NCBI RefSeq assembly: GCF_900095265.1
Contig: NZ_LT607662.1
Coordinates: 39,910 to 103,909 of the forward strand
Length of the DNA stretch: 64,000 bases
Source of the DNA: Janthinobacterium sp. UMAB-56
Lineage (GTDB): Bacteria; Pseudomonadota; Gammaproteobacteria; Burkholderiales; Burkholderiaceae_D
Direction of reading: 5' to 3'
Under the pieces are notes generated by a model. That model did no database searches, was not told where the DNA came from, and saw only the letters and a program-made list of their open reading frames with translations. The translations under genes and the position numbers were made by a program. Numbering within the stretch: position 1 is the first letter of the stretch; each line of letters begins with the position of its first letter. This document shows, in pieces, positions 1-9,000 of this stretch.

Positions 1-1
1 G

Positions 2-520
2 CCCGTGCCGCTGGTGCTGCTCTACGGACTGGCGGGATTCGGTTACATCGTCACGGCCACGTATTTGCCCGTGCTGGTGGGCGCGGCCTTGCCCGGCCTG
101 AACGCCGCCCACGTGTGGGCCGTCTTCGGCCTGGGCGCGGCGCCTTCGTGCTTCCTGTGGCACCGGCTGCACGAGCGCCTGGGCACGCGCCAGGCACTCA
201 GGCTCAATTTGCTGCTGCAGGCGTTGGGCGTGGCGCTGCCCGTGCTGGCGCCCTCGGCCACTGGCTATTTGCTCAGCGCCATCCTCGTCGGCGGCACGTT
301 TGTCGGCACGGTGACCATCGCCATGCCGGCCGCGCAGCGGGCAGCCGTCAAGGCAGGGGCCAACATGATGGCCATCATGACGCTGGTGTATGGCGTGGGC
401 CAGATCATCGGCCCGGTGCTGGCTGGCAGCCTGTATGCGCAGTCCCACAGTTTCAACAGCGCACTTTTGTCGGCGGCCGGCGCGCTGCTGCTGGCGCTCG
501 TTGTGAGTTTGCGCTTGTAA
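2..520 (+). CDS. MFS transporter, YbfB/YjiJ type (C-terminal part)
   Basis: This is the C-terminal portion, about 172 codons, of a major facilitator superfamily permease whose start lies left of the window. The visible part carries about five hydrophobic helices. The segments GFGYIVTATYLP and YGVGQIIGPVLAG are typical of the YbfB/YjiJ branch, inner-membrane transporters with mostly unknown substrates. The in-frame GTG at position 5 is internal and not a start. The gene is convergent with the serine hydrolase gene, with only 3 bp between the two stop codons. The substrate cannot be told from this fragment. Confidence 0.8.
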   Translation, partial: PVPLVLLYGLAGFGYIVTATYLPVLVGAALPGLNAAHVWAVFGLGAAPSCFLWHRLHERLGTRQALRLNLLLQALGVALPVLAPSATGYLLSAILVGGTFVGTVTIAMPAAQRAAVKAGANMMAIMTLVYGVGQIIGPVLAGSLYAQSHSFNSALLSAAGALLLALVVSLRL

Positions 521-523
521 CAC

Positions 524-1573
524 TCACAGACCGAAGGCGCAGCGCATGAAGTCGCGCCGCAGCGCGTTGACCCTGGCGGAATCGCGCGTGTAGTACAGCT
601 TGTTGGTCAGCAGCACCGCATAGCGGCCGCGCCGGGGGCTGAGCCAGATGGCCGTGCCGGTGAAACCCAGGTGGCACCAGACGTCGTCTTCCGGCAGCGT
701 GCCTGCGGCCGGGTGCCAGAACAGGCCGCGCGAGGGCGTCAGGGCGCCCGTCTGCACCGTCAGCGAGGCGCGCACCCAGTCGGCGTTGAACACCTCGCCG
801 TGCTGCGTGGCTGATGGCGCCAGCGTCGCCCGCAGGAAGCGCTGCAGGTCGGGCACGTTTGAAAACAGCCCCGAGATGCCGCACACGCCGCCCAGCAGCC
901 GCGTCGAAAAATCATGCGTCACGCCACACAGATGGGTGCCCGCCTGCTCGCAGTATTCGGTCGGCGCGACTTGTCTGCCGTGCGCCGCTGGCAGCGGACC
1001 ATAGCCCGTGGCGTCCATGCCCAGCGGGCGCAGGACATATTCTGCAAGGGCCTGCTCCAGTGGCATGCCCAGCAGCCGCTCGATGACCAGGCCGAGGATC
1101 AGGGCCGCGCGGTCCGTGTATTCCACGGCCTGGCCCGGCATGCCTTCGAGCGGCTCGCGCAGCACGCCGCGCACGATATCGTCGTACACCACGCCATAAC
1201 TGGCGCGCAGGCGGGCGCGCAGCGGCAAGCCGGCCGTATGGGTGAGCAGCTGAAAAATGGTGACGGGTGCCAGCGCATAACCGTGGGTGCCGGGCAGCAC
1301 GTCGGCCAGCCGGCTGTCCAGGCCCAGGCGATTGTGGCGCACCAGCCTGCCAATCAGCGACCAGACGCTGATGATCTTGGTCAGCGATGCGATATCGAAC
1401 AAGGTGTCGACCTGCATCGCCGCACTGGCGGGTTCGGGCGTGAGCCGCCCGGCAGCGCCCGCTACGCTGTGGTCAAGGGTGCCCACGGCCCAGGCCGCGC
1501 CCGGAAAAATGTGGTCGTGCACGCCTACTTCTACCAGCGCTGTCAGTCTGTCTGTAAGGTTGGCTATTGGCAT
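524..1573 (-). CDS. Serine hydrolase, beta-lactamase/penicillin-binding-protein fold (class C type)
   Basis: The 349-residue protein belongs to the beta-lactamase-related family that includes EstB-type esterases and D-aminopeptidases. The catalytic SxxK motif is S63-L-T-K66 in DIASLTK. The second motif, normally YxN, reads Y152-T-D, and an HLGFTGT segment near residue 305 sits where the third motif (KTG/HxG) is expected. QLLTHTAGLP is the family signature. No signal peptide is evident, so the protein is probably cytoplasmic, which argues against a classical resistance enzyme. It is the last gene of a three-gene minus-strand operon and overlaps the upstream alpha/beta hydrolase gene by 10 bp. 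An esterase or peptidase role is likely; the substrate is unknown. Confidence 0.85.
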   Translation of the reverse strand: MPIANLTDRLTALVEVGVHDHIFPGAAWAVGTLDHSVAGAAGRLTPEPASAAMQVDTLFDIASLTKIISVWSLIGRLVRHNRLGLDSRLADVLPGTHGYALAPVTIFQLLTHTAGLPLRARLRASYGVVYDDIVRGVLREPLEGMPGQAVEYTDRAALILGLVIERLLGMPLEQALAEYVLRPLGMDATGYGPLPAAHGRQVAPTEYCEQAGTHLCGVTHDFSTRLLGGVCGISGLFSNVPDLQRFLRATLAPSATQHGEVFNADWVRASLTVQTGALTPSRGLFWHPAAGTLPEDDVWCHLGFTGTAIWLSPRRGRYAVLLTNKLYYTRDSARVNALRRDFMRCAFGL

Positions 1574-2367
1574 AGTGACTGTGTCGTGTCGGTCTGCTCA
1601 TGTTCCGCCGCTGCCACCCCCAGCCAGCGCGCCACCGAGTGCGCCACCCATGCTCCTTCGTCGAGCGGCAAGTCGTGGCCGGCGTCGCGGTGGATCAGGC
1701 AGTCCGCCTGCCAGGCGCGCGCCAGTTGCTGCGAGCAGCGGTGGTCGACCAGTTGATCTTGTGCGCCGGCCATCACCAGCACGGGCATGGCGGGACGACT
1801 GGCGGGCGCGCGGTAGCGGGCGGCCGACAGCAACTGGCGCAGCGCGTTGCGGCGGCTGACCGGGTATTGCCGCTGGTAACTGAGCCAGTCGGCCAGCAGC
1901 GCGGGGTTGCCGCCAGCATGCCGGCGGCTGGTGAGGCGCAAGATCAGCGCTTCCTGGCTGAGTGCATCGCCCAGCAGCAACTGGCGCAGCAGGGCTCCAT
2001 AGTTTTGCCAGCGCAGGCGCCGATAAAACGGATTGTATGGCCGCATGCTGGTATTGATCAGTACGCAGCTGGCGATTTCCTGTGGGTAGCGGCTGGCCCA
2101 TTCCACGGCCACCATGCCGCCCAGCGACAGGGCCAGCAAGTGGTAGGGAGGGGCGATGCCGCGCGCCAGCAAGTCTGCGCGGCAGCTTTCCACCATGGCG
2201 GCCACGCGGGTGGCGCTGTCTTGTGCGTGGCGCGTGCCATTGCCGGGCAAGTCGGGCGTGATGATGCTGGCGCCTGGCAGGGCGCTTGCCAGGCTGGCGG
2301 GGAAGTCGCCCCAATGGCGCTGCTCGCGCATCAGGCCGCGTAATAAAATCCAGGTGGGCGGCGTCAT
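1564..2367 (-). CDS. Alpha/beta-fold hydrolase
   Basis: The 267-residue protein is an alpha/beta hydrolase. The nucleophile elbow reads A-L-S81-L-G-G, so the usual first Gly of GxSxG is replaced. The acid is probably the Asp in AGAQDQLVDH and the base is the His in DAGHDLPLDE. An early GLMREQRHWGDF segment provides the oxyanion region. I chose the ATG at 2367 because it overlaps the stop of the upstream M14 gene as ATGA, implying translational coupling; an in-frame ATG at 2379 is the alternative. No signal peptide is visible. With an M14 peptidase upstream and a serine hydrolase downstream, all overlapping, the trio probably processes one substrate class. The substrate is unknown. Confidence 0.87.
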   Translation of the reverse strand: MTPPTWILLRGLMREQRHWGDFPASLASALPGASIITPDLPGNGTRHAQDSATRVAAMVESCRADLLARGIAPPYHLLALSLGGMVAVEWASRYPQEIASCVLINTSMRPYNPFYRRLRWQNYGALLRQLLLGDALSQEALILRLTSRRHAGGNPALLADWLSYQRQYPVSRRNALRQLLSAARYRAPASRPAMPVLVMAGAQDQLVDHRCSQQLARAWQADCLIHRDAGHDLPLDEGAWVAHSVARWLGVAAAEHEQTDTTQSLCQ

Positions 2368-3380
2368 GACTCGTACCATTGCGCTAGGGCGCGCCGGCGC
2401 TGCGCCTTGCGCTGCAAGCCTTCCGGCATCCAGCGGCCGTGGCTGCTGGCGGCGCGCATGAGGAAATCGAACCACACCAGGTGGCGCCGCAGCACGCGCT
2501 GCAAGCGGTGCGCGGCCGTGGGGTTGAAGATGCTGACCCGGTTGAACAGCTGGCGCGGGTTTTTCTTGACCCACAGCCATGAACCCATTTCCAGGGTCAG
2601 GGGCAGGAACACGCGTCCGCTGTAGCTGGTGCCGTTCAGGTACAGATAGTCCCACAGGTCGCCGTGCGTGCGGTATTGCCGGCTTTGCGGCTCGAAGACA
2701 TAGTTGTGGTTGGGATAGCTCTGGCTGAACAGCTCTTCCAGCGCGCCGATCTCGGCCAGGTGCTCTATCGGCACCTTGGTATGTGCATGGGGAAACCAGA
2801 TGCGGTCGCGCAAGCCGAAGCCGGAATGGCAATCGAGTGCCATGCTGAACTGGCGCGACAGCAGTTCGCGCTCGACCAGCTCGCACACGGCCTGGCTTTC
2901 CCGCTCCATCGGCCCGTCCGCCGCGCCCCGATACCAGGGCAGGCGGGCGCTGTAACGTTGTCCGCCCAGCATGAACGGCACCTTTTCGCGCGCGCTCAGC
3001 GGCGCATTGCGCATCAGGTCCACGCCCTGCGGATTGCAGCGCGTGGCTTGCCACATGCCGCCCGGGTTGACCAGCGGCATGAACACGAGGCGCATGCTTT
3101 CGAGCTGCTGGTGCAGGGTGGCATCCCAGCGCAGGCGCGCGATCAGGCTTTCCAGGAAGGACAAAAGCACTTGCGTGCCGATGCGTTCGAGGCCGTGGAT
3201 GCCGCCAAAAAAACCCAGCACGGGCACGTCGGGGCTGGGATTGCCCAGGGCGATGGAGTACACGGGAAATGCGCGCCCATCCATGGCGATGCTGCAGGGT
3301 GCGGCCACTTCCAGGTGGCTGCCGCCCTCGTCGATGAGGCGCTTCAGCATGACCAGTTCGGGCAGATTCTTTTCGATCAT
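2364..3380 (-). CDS. Zinc carboxypeptidase, M14 family
   Basis: The 338-residue protein has the M14 metallopeptidase core: the zinc motif H62-G-L-E65 in GGIHGLERIG, the substrate-binding NPQGVDLMRN (Asn-Arg pair region), the third zinc ligand H184 in LDCHSG, and a catalytic Glu at about 263 in LPLTLEMGS. No signal peptide is visible, which fits the cytosolic M14 enzymes that act on peptides, peptidoglycan fragments or small amides. It is the first gene of the three-hydrolase operon and its TGA overlaps the next ATG. About 210 bp separate it from the divergent STN-domain gene, so both promoters should lie in 3381-3589. Confidence 0.88.
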   Translation of the reverse strand: MIEKNLPELVMLKRLIDEGGSHLEVAAPCSIAMDGRAFPVYSIALGNPSPDVPVLGFFGGIHGLERIGTQVLLSFLESLIARLRWDATLHQQLESMRLVFMPLVNPGGMWQATRCNPQGVDLMRNAPLSAREKVPFMLGGQRYSARLPWYRGAADGPMERESQAVCELVERELLSRQFSMALDCHSGFGLRDRIWFPHAHTKVPIEHLAEIGALEELFSQSYPNHNYVFEPQSRQYRTHGDLWDYLYLNGTSYSGRVFLPLTLEMGSWLWVKKNPRQLFNRVSIFNPTAAHRLQRVLRRHLVWFDFLMRAASSHGRWMPEGLQRKAQRRRALAQWYES

Positions 3381-3565
3381 CAGGCGTCTGAAAGGGAAAG
3401 TGACAGCCAGTGTAGCCGAAATAACTGCCGCGCCTGACGTCCCGCATGGCGAAATTTATGGGTGGCAAGCATGTCACGAAGCCGTCATGTTTGCTGTGTA
3501 GGCTATTGCAGTTGACGCAAGCATTGTTACTTGGCAATACCCCGTTTCCACGCAGTTCCACCCTC

Positions 3566-3586
3566 ACACGATAGCGACACGATAGC
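3566..3586 (+). repeat. Tandem 10-bp direct repeat just before the STN gene
   Basis: The unit ACACGATAGC occurs twice with an 11-bp period (3566-3575 and 3577-3586), ending three bases before the ATG at 3590. It occupies the place where a Shine-Dalgarno sequence would lie, and no good ribosome-binding site is visible there. One helical turn between copies is compatible with a protein-binding direct repeat, but it could also be a chance duplication. Confidence 0.5.
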
Positions 3587-3589
3587 AAT

Positions 3590-4327
3590 ATGACAGGCAG
3601 CCAGGCATCCGTCCATGTGCTCGCGCTGGCGGGATACCTGGTTCTGCTGGGCTTCCTGGCGGCCGTGGGACCCGTGCGTGCGCAGTCCGCCGACGGCCCC
3701 ATGCTGCAATTCGATATCGCCGCGCAAAACCTCGGCGATGCGCTGGACCTGTACAGCCGCCGCACGGGCATCGCCGTGCTGATGGACCAGCGCGACGCTT
3801 GGCGCCAGTCGGCCGCCGTGCGCGGTCCCTATGCGGCTGGCGCGGCCCTGCAAGCCTTGCTGGAAGGCACGGGCCTGCAATCGCGCCTGTCCGACGCGCA
3901 AGCCGTCATCGTGTATGCGCCGGCCGGCGCTGCAACTGCCGCAAACTCGCCGCCGGCCGCCGTCGTGGCCGCCGCCGACATACCGGGCGCCACGCAGGGC
4001 GGCGGCGACCATGCGGCGTATGTCAGCCGCTTGCAGCATGCGCTGCTGGGCCTGCTGTGCCGCGCGGCGCAGACGCGCCCGGGTGGCTACCGGCTGGCGC
4101 TGCAGTTGTACCTGAACCGCGCCGGCGTGGTGGAGCGCGTGTACCTGCTCGACAGTACCGGCTTGCGCGCGCGCGACACGGCCATCGCGCGCGTGGTGCT
4201 GGGCATGCGCGTGGGCGCGGCGCCGCTGCCGTCGATGCCGCAACCCGTCTCCATTCTGTTGCTGCCGCAAGGCCCTGGCAGCGAAGTCGATTGCGCCGCT
4301 GGTGCGCCGGCACGGTCCGCGCCATGA
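3590..4327 (+). CDS. Periplasmic STN-domain protein with TonB/TolA-C-like tail (VreA-like signalling component)
   Basis: The 245-residue protein starts with a signal segment (about residues 8-31, ending VRAQS). A secretin/TonB short N-terminal (STN) domain follows at about 38-105, with FDIAAQNLGDALDLYSRRTG as its hallmark. After an Ala/Pro linker, residues ~150-235 resemble a TonB/TolA C-terminal domain (YRLALQLYLNRAGVVERVYL). There is no TonB-dependent beta-barrel. STN domains of FecA-type receptors contact FecR-type anti-sigma factors, and exactly such a pair follows. A stand-alone STN protein with a TonB-C-like end matches VreA of the Pseudomonas PUMA3 system as I remember it. The stop overlaps the sigma-factor ATG (ATGA). 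A role as periplasmic signal transmitter is inferred. Confidence 0.8.
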   Translation: MTGSQASVHVLALAGYLVLLGFLAAVGPVRAQSADGPMLQFDIAAQNLGDALDLYSRRTGIAVLMDQRDAWRQSAAVRGPYAAGAALQALLEGTGLQSRLSDAQAVIVYAPAGAATAANSPPAAVVAAADIPGATQGGGDHAAYVSRLQHALLGLLCRAAQTRPGGYRLALQLYLNRAGVVERVYLLDSTGLRARDTAIARVVLGMRVGAAPLPSMPQPVSILLLPQGPGSEVDCAAGAPARSAP

Positions 4328-4896
4328 GCATGCCCGACCTGCGCACCAAGCTCAAGCGTCACCTCAGTTCGCGCTACGCCGTGCTGCGCTGGCGCCTCGA
4401 ACGCGTGGTCGGCTGCAAGCACCATGCGGCCGATGCGCTGCAGGAAACCTGGCTGCGCCTCGAAGCGATGGTGGCGCCTGGCAGCGCCGCGCCCGTCCAC
4501 AATCCCGATGCCTACCTGCTGCGTATGGCGGCCAATATCGCCACCGATGCCTACCGCCGCGACCGCATCATCGTCACCGAGCGCGAACGCGAAGAACTGA
4601 TGCACATGGCCGACGAGGCCGGCGACGACATCAGCGACCCGGCGCGCATCGTTTCGGCGCGTCTCGACGTGCAGGCGCTCGACGTGGCCTTGGCGGGCCT
4701 GTCGCCGCGCCGCCGCGCCATCCTGACGGCGGCGCGCATCGACGGCATGCTCAATGCGGAGATCGCCGAGCGCTTCGGCATTTCCGTGGCGATGGTCAAG
4801 AAAGAATTGCAAGCGGCCATGCAACACTGTAAAACCTGCATGGCCGACGCCGATGCCGCCCAGCGCAGCGATGTGTCGGGCCGCCGTAAATATTGA
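4324..4896 (+). CDS. ECF sigma factor, FecI/VreI-like
   Basis: The 190-residue protein has sigma region 2 at about residues 10-85 (ADALQETWLRLEAM, then NPDAYLLRMAANIATDAYRR) and region 4 at about 118-168 (LAGLSPRRRAILTAARIDG, then the helix-turn-helix NAEIAERFGISVAMVKKEL). It lacks regions 1 and 3, as ECF sigma factors do. The start at 4324 is fixed by the ATGA overlap with the STN gene. The FecR-type anti-sigma gene begins at its own stop codon (TGATG). It should direct RNA polymerase to the adhesin gene and possibly to its own operon. The target promoter is not proven. Confidence 0.92.
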   Translation: MSMPDLRTKLKRHLSSRYAVLRWRLERVVGCKHHAADALQETWLRLEAMVAPGSAAPVHNPDAYLLRMAANIATDAYRRDRIIVTEREREELMHMADEAGDDISDPARIVSARLDVQALDVALAGLSPRRRAILTAARIDGMLNAEIAERFGISVAMVKKELQAAMQHCKTCMADADAAQRSDVSGRRKY

Positions 4897-5888
4897 TGAA
4901 TCCCATGACTGCTCCTGACCGCGATCCTCGCGTCCCTCCAGACCATGCCGACAGCGACGCTGCCATCGGCCGGCAAGCCTCTGCCTGGTGGGTACGGCTG
5001 CGTGCCGACGATTTTACGCAGGCCGACGCCGACGCCTTGCGCGCCTGGTGCGCGCGCAGCCCCGAACATGCGCGTGCCTGGCGCGAACAGCAACAACTGT
5101 GGCAGGCGCTAGCCCCCGCTTTGGCGCGCACCGCTGCCGCAGCGCCACAGCGGGCGAACGTGCTGGCGTTTCCCCTCAGGCCGGGACGGCGTGCTTTTCT
5201 CGGCGGCGCGCTGGCGGCCGGCGTGGCCGCGCTGGCCCTGCGTCCACCGCTGGGCGCCTGGCCGTCGCTGCAAGAGCTTGGCGCCGACTACCGCACGGGC
5301 ACGGGCGAGCAGCGGCAAGTGGCCCTGTCGCAGCAGATGACGGTGCAGATGAATACGCAGACGCGCGTCAATGTGATAGCGCAGGAAACCATCGAATTGC
5401 TGGGCGGCGAGGCGGAAATCCTTGCCAGTGGCGCGCGCCAGCCCGTCACGGTGGTGGCGGGCGCGGGGCGCTTGCTGGCGCAGTCGGCCCGCTTCAATGT
5501 GCGCCACACGGACGAGGCCGTCTGCGTCACCTGCCTGGCGGGCGCCGTGGACGTGCTCTGGCAACAGCGCCAGCTGACCCTCGATGCGGGGCAGCAATTG
5601 GTGTATGACGGGCGGGGCGTGCAGGCGGCCACGGCCGCGCCGGCCGGCGAAGCGAGCGCCTGGCGCACGGGTGCGCTGTCGTTTGTCGGCAAGCCGCTGT
5701 CCCAGGTGGTCGATGAAATCAACCGCTACCGGCCCGGCCGGGTGCTGCTGCGTAATCCCGAACTGGGGCGCCGCCTGGTGCGCATGCGCTTTTCCATCAG
5801 CCAGATGGATGGCGCGCTGGCGATGATACGTGACTTGACGGGGGCGGAAATGACCAGCTTGCCAGGAGGCATCGTCCTGCTGGGTTGA
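4896..5888 (+). CDS. FecR-family anti-sigma factor / sigma regulator
   Basis: The 330-residue protein has an N-terminal DUF4880-type cytoplasmic domain (ASAWWVRLRADDFTQADADA, about 28-75) that should hold the sigma factor. A single membrane helix follows near residues 110-130, preceded by RRAFLGG, which resembles a twin-arginine motif; Tat-dependent insertion has been reported for FecR. The periplasmic FecR domain (about 140-240) and a C-terminal STN-contact region (about 265-330, SQVVDEINRYRPGRVLL) complete it. I chose the ATG at 4896, one base overlapping the sigma stop, over the TTG at 4893. It should relay a signal from the periplasmic STN protein to the sigma factor. Confidence 0.9.
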   Translation: MNPMTAPDRDPRVPPDHADSDAAIGRQASAWWVRLRADDFTQADADALRAWCARSPEHARAWREQQQLWQALAPALARTAAAAPQRANVLAFPLRPGRRAFLGGALAAGVAALALRPPLGAWPSLQELGADYRTGTGEQRQVALSQQMTVQMNTQTRVNVIAQETIELLGGEAEILASGARQPVTVVAGAGRLLAQSARFNVRHTDEAVCVTCLAGAVDVLWQQRQLTLDAGQQLVYDGRGVQAATAAPAGEASAWRTGALSFVGKPLSQVVDEINRYRPGRVLLRNPELGRRLVRMRFSISQMDGALAMIRDLTGAEMTSLPGGIVLLG

Positions 5889-5937
5889 TTCCATGTTTGC
5901 CAGCGGCAGGGAATTCAAAATATTTTTCAAAAAACAT

Positions 5938-5963
5938 TATCCCTTCCGTCATCGGGCTACGTC
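5938..5963 (+). promoter_or_regulatory. Candidate ECF promoter for the giant exoprotein gene
   Basis: In the 143-bp gap before the exoprotein gene, an A/T-rich stretch (about 5915-5940) is followed by TATCCC at 5938-5943, a 16-bp spacer, and CGTC at 5960-5963. CGTC-type -10 elements with 16-17 bp spacing are common for ECF sigma factors. The ATG is about 70 bp downstream. I could not align it with other promoters, so this remains a candidate. Confidence 0.3.
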
Positions 5964-6031
5964 ATGGAGGCATGGACGCTTGTGCTAACGCCAGGCTCCG
6001 CTCCCTTCTCTCTAGCCAGGAAACCATTGCC

Positions 6032-9000
6032 ATGACCAAGTTTCACACTGCCCAGCGCCCAGTCCCGAACGTCGACATGGGCGTGCAGCGTAGCTCCACG
6101 CTGGGCAGCCGCTTGCGGCTCACGCCGCTCGCTTACGCACTGACCACCATGCTGATGGCGGGCGCCTTCACCACGCCGGCGCGCGCGCAGCAGGCGTTCA
6201 GCGGCGGCTGGTTCGCGGCCAAGGGCGCGGCGCAAAATACGGCGGCCAGCTCGGGCCGCCTGCCGAATGGCCAGCCGCTGCCGCTGGGCAGCCGGCCCGA
6301 GGGTCAACAACAGCAGGCGAACCAGCAATTGAAGCGCTCGCTCAACAACCTGAACCTGGCCGCGCGCGCCATTGCCGCGCAGCAATCGGCCCAGGCGCAG
6401 GCGCGCCAGGCGGCAGCCGGCGGCGCCAGTGTGCCAAATGGGCTGGCGCAGGGCGGCTTGCAGGTCGACACCAATACCTTGACGGCAGGCTGGCTCAACG
6501 CCCAGGCGCCTGTGCAAACGGTGGCGGCGGGCAAGACGGCCGTGGTGGTGCAGCAGACGGCGGACAAGGCTATCCTGAACTGGGAAACGTTTAACGTGGG
6601 CAAGGACACGACCTTGACCTTCCAGCAACAAAAAGACTGGGCCGTGTTGAACCGCGTCAACGATCCGCAAGCGCGTCCCAGCCAGATCCAGGGCCAGATC
6701 AAGGCCGACGGCACGGTGCTGCTCGTCAACCGCAACGGCATTGTTTTCAATGGTACGAGCCAGGTCGATACGCGCAACCTGGTGGCGGCCGCAGCCCGTA
6801 TCGGCGACGAGCAGTTCCAGAAGAACGGCATTTACAGCCCCGGCACGGCCGGCGCCGCGACGTTGACCGATGCGGGCGGCAAGGTGCAGGTGCAGGCGGG
6901 CGCGCGCATTGCCAGCAATATGCCCAAGGGCAGCACGGAGGGTGGCGGTTATGTGATGCTGCTGGGTAAGGAAGTCCACAATGGGGGCGAGATCGGCACG
7001 CCCAAGGGCCAGGCCCTGCTGGCGGCCGGCGACAGCTTTGCCATCAAAAAAGGCGTGGGCACGGATGGCAACCCGCTGTCGACCACGCGCGGCAGCGAAG
7101 TCACGCCGCAGTTCACGGCCGGCAGCACGGCGGGCAAGGTGGTCAACACTGGCCTGATCCAGGCGCGCGAAGGCGACATCACACTGGCCGGGCGCGAGGT
7201 GCGCCAGGATGGCGTGCTGCTCGCTACCACCACGACGGCCACGCGCGGCACCATCCACGTCAATGCCCTGGGTAGCGACGCGGCCGTCACCCTGGGACGG
7301 GGCGCCACCACGGCCATCCTGGTCGAGGACGATGGCAAGACGACGGCGCTCGACAGCCAGCGCGACGCCATGCGCGGTCCGGCCGTGACGACCACGGAAA
7401 ACATCGTCGCCGTGAATGACCGCCGCGACCAGTCGCGTATCGAGATCGGCAGCGCCGGCACGGTGGAATTGCTCGGCGATTCCCTGACCCTGGCCACGGG
7501 CGGCCAGATCGCCGTCAACGCCGCCAGCCGCAGCCTGCTGCGCGATGGCGCCCAGCTCGACGTTTCCGGCGCCGTGGGCGTGAAGGTGGCCATGGAGGCG
7601 AACAATGTCGAGATCAATGTGCAGGGCAACGAGCAGCGCGACGCGCCCGTCAACCGCGATGGCAAGGCCTTGATCAACAACAATATCTGGGTCGACCGCC
7701 GCAAGCTGGTGTTCGTCCCGAAGGGCACGAACGGCTACGACAGCGACCGCTGGTATACGGCCGGCGGCTTGCTGGAAGTGGCCGGCTACCTGGGCACGCA
7801 GGGCCATTCCGTCAGTGAATGGATGGCGCAGGGCGGCACGGTGAGCTTCGGCGGCAAGGATGTCGTCACGCAGCTTGGCTCCAGCATCAACCTGTCCGGC
7901 GGCACGCTGGACGTGCAGACGGGCGCGCTGCGCCAGACCTGGCTGAAAGGCGCCGATGGCAAGTTGTATGAAGCGGGCAGCGCGCCGGCCGACTTGCCGT
8001 ATGCGGGCGTATACAAGGGTTACGAGGAAGAACATGCGCGCTGGGGCAAGGACGCCAGCGCGTTTTATGCCAATCCCCTGATCGCGGCGCAACAGCGCCT
8101 GGAAAACGGCTACACGGTGGGCCGCGACGCGGGCAAGCTGGTGATCGCCACCGGGTCGGCCGTGCTGGAAGGCGGCATCGCGGGCGAGGTCTTCCAGGGC
8201 GAGCGCCAGGCGCAGGCGCCGCAAGCCCTGCTCGACGGCTACCAGCAGTCGCAGTTTGCCGCCGCGCAGCGGGGGCAACTGATCGTCGGCCAGTATCAGC
8301 CCATGTATGACAAGCGCACGGGCGTGCTGCAGCATGTGCTGTCGGCCGTCATGGACGAAGTGCGCCTGACGCGTGTGCAGGACGGTATCGCCGCCGGCCT
8401 CGAGGTGGCTGACGTGCTGGCTGCAGAGCGCCAGGGCAGGCTGCTGCTCGACACCAATCTGTTAAACAATCAGCAACTGGGCGCCATCCGCATCGCCGCG
8501 AAAGGCGCGATCACGGTCGACAGCGCGCTGCAGGTGGCCGACGGTGGCAATCTCACCTTGTTCGGCAAGGACGTGACCATCAATAGCAGCCTGCGCAGCC
8601 GTGGCGGCAGCATCATGGCCGGCAACGTGCTGCAGCAGATCGGCGCGCTGGGCATGCTCGACACCTTCGTCGATCCGGGCGCGCCCGCAGGCAAGCTGCT
8701 GCTGGCCGATGGCGTCAGCCTGGACACCAGCGGCTTGCTGGCCAATGTGCTGCGCGACCCGCTGGCCGCCGCCGGCCTGCCATATTTGAACGGTGGCAAT
8801 GTATCGTTGCGCGCGGTTGGCGACGTGCGTATCGGCAATGGCAGCCTGATCGACGTGTCATCGGGCGCGGCCATCCTGGCGCAGGCGAAACAGCAGGGTG
8901 GCAAGGGCGGCAACGTGACCGTGGCCAGCTATGGGCCTAAGGCCGACCTGGTGCTGGGCGAGGGCGCGCAAGTGCGCGGCCATGGCGTTGCCGGCGGCGG

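Noticed and set aside
524-1573. Calling the serine hydrolase a class C beta-lactamase (ampC)
   Set aside because: There is no signal peptide, the YxN motif is Y-T-D and the third motif is not a canonical KTG, so an esterase or peptidase relative is more likely.
2368-3771. N-terminal extension of the alpha/beta hydrolase through the M14 gene (a single in-frame reading from 3771)
   Set aside because: The extension is Arg/Pro-rich, lies antiphase to the M14 coding frame, and the ATGA coupling at 2364-2367 gives a much better start.
5957-8335. Long minus-strand open frame opposite the exoprotein N-terminus (792 codons), and a similar one of 1,077 codons at 10379-13612
   Set aside because: The translations are rich in His, Arg, Gln, Gly and Ala with no domain, and they mirror the codon pattern of the clearly real exoprotein on the plus strand. 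They are antisense shadows in high-GC DNA.
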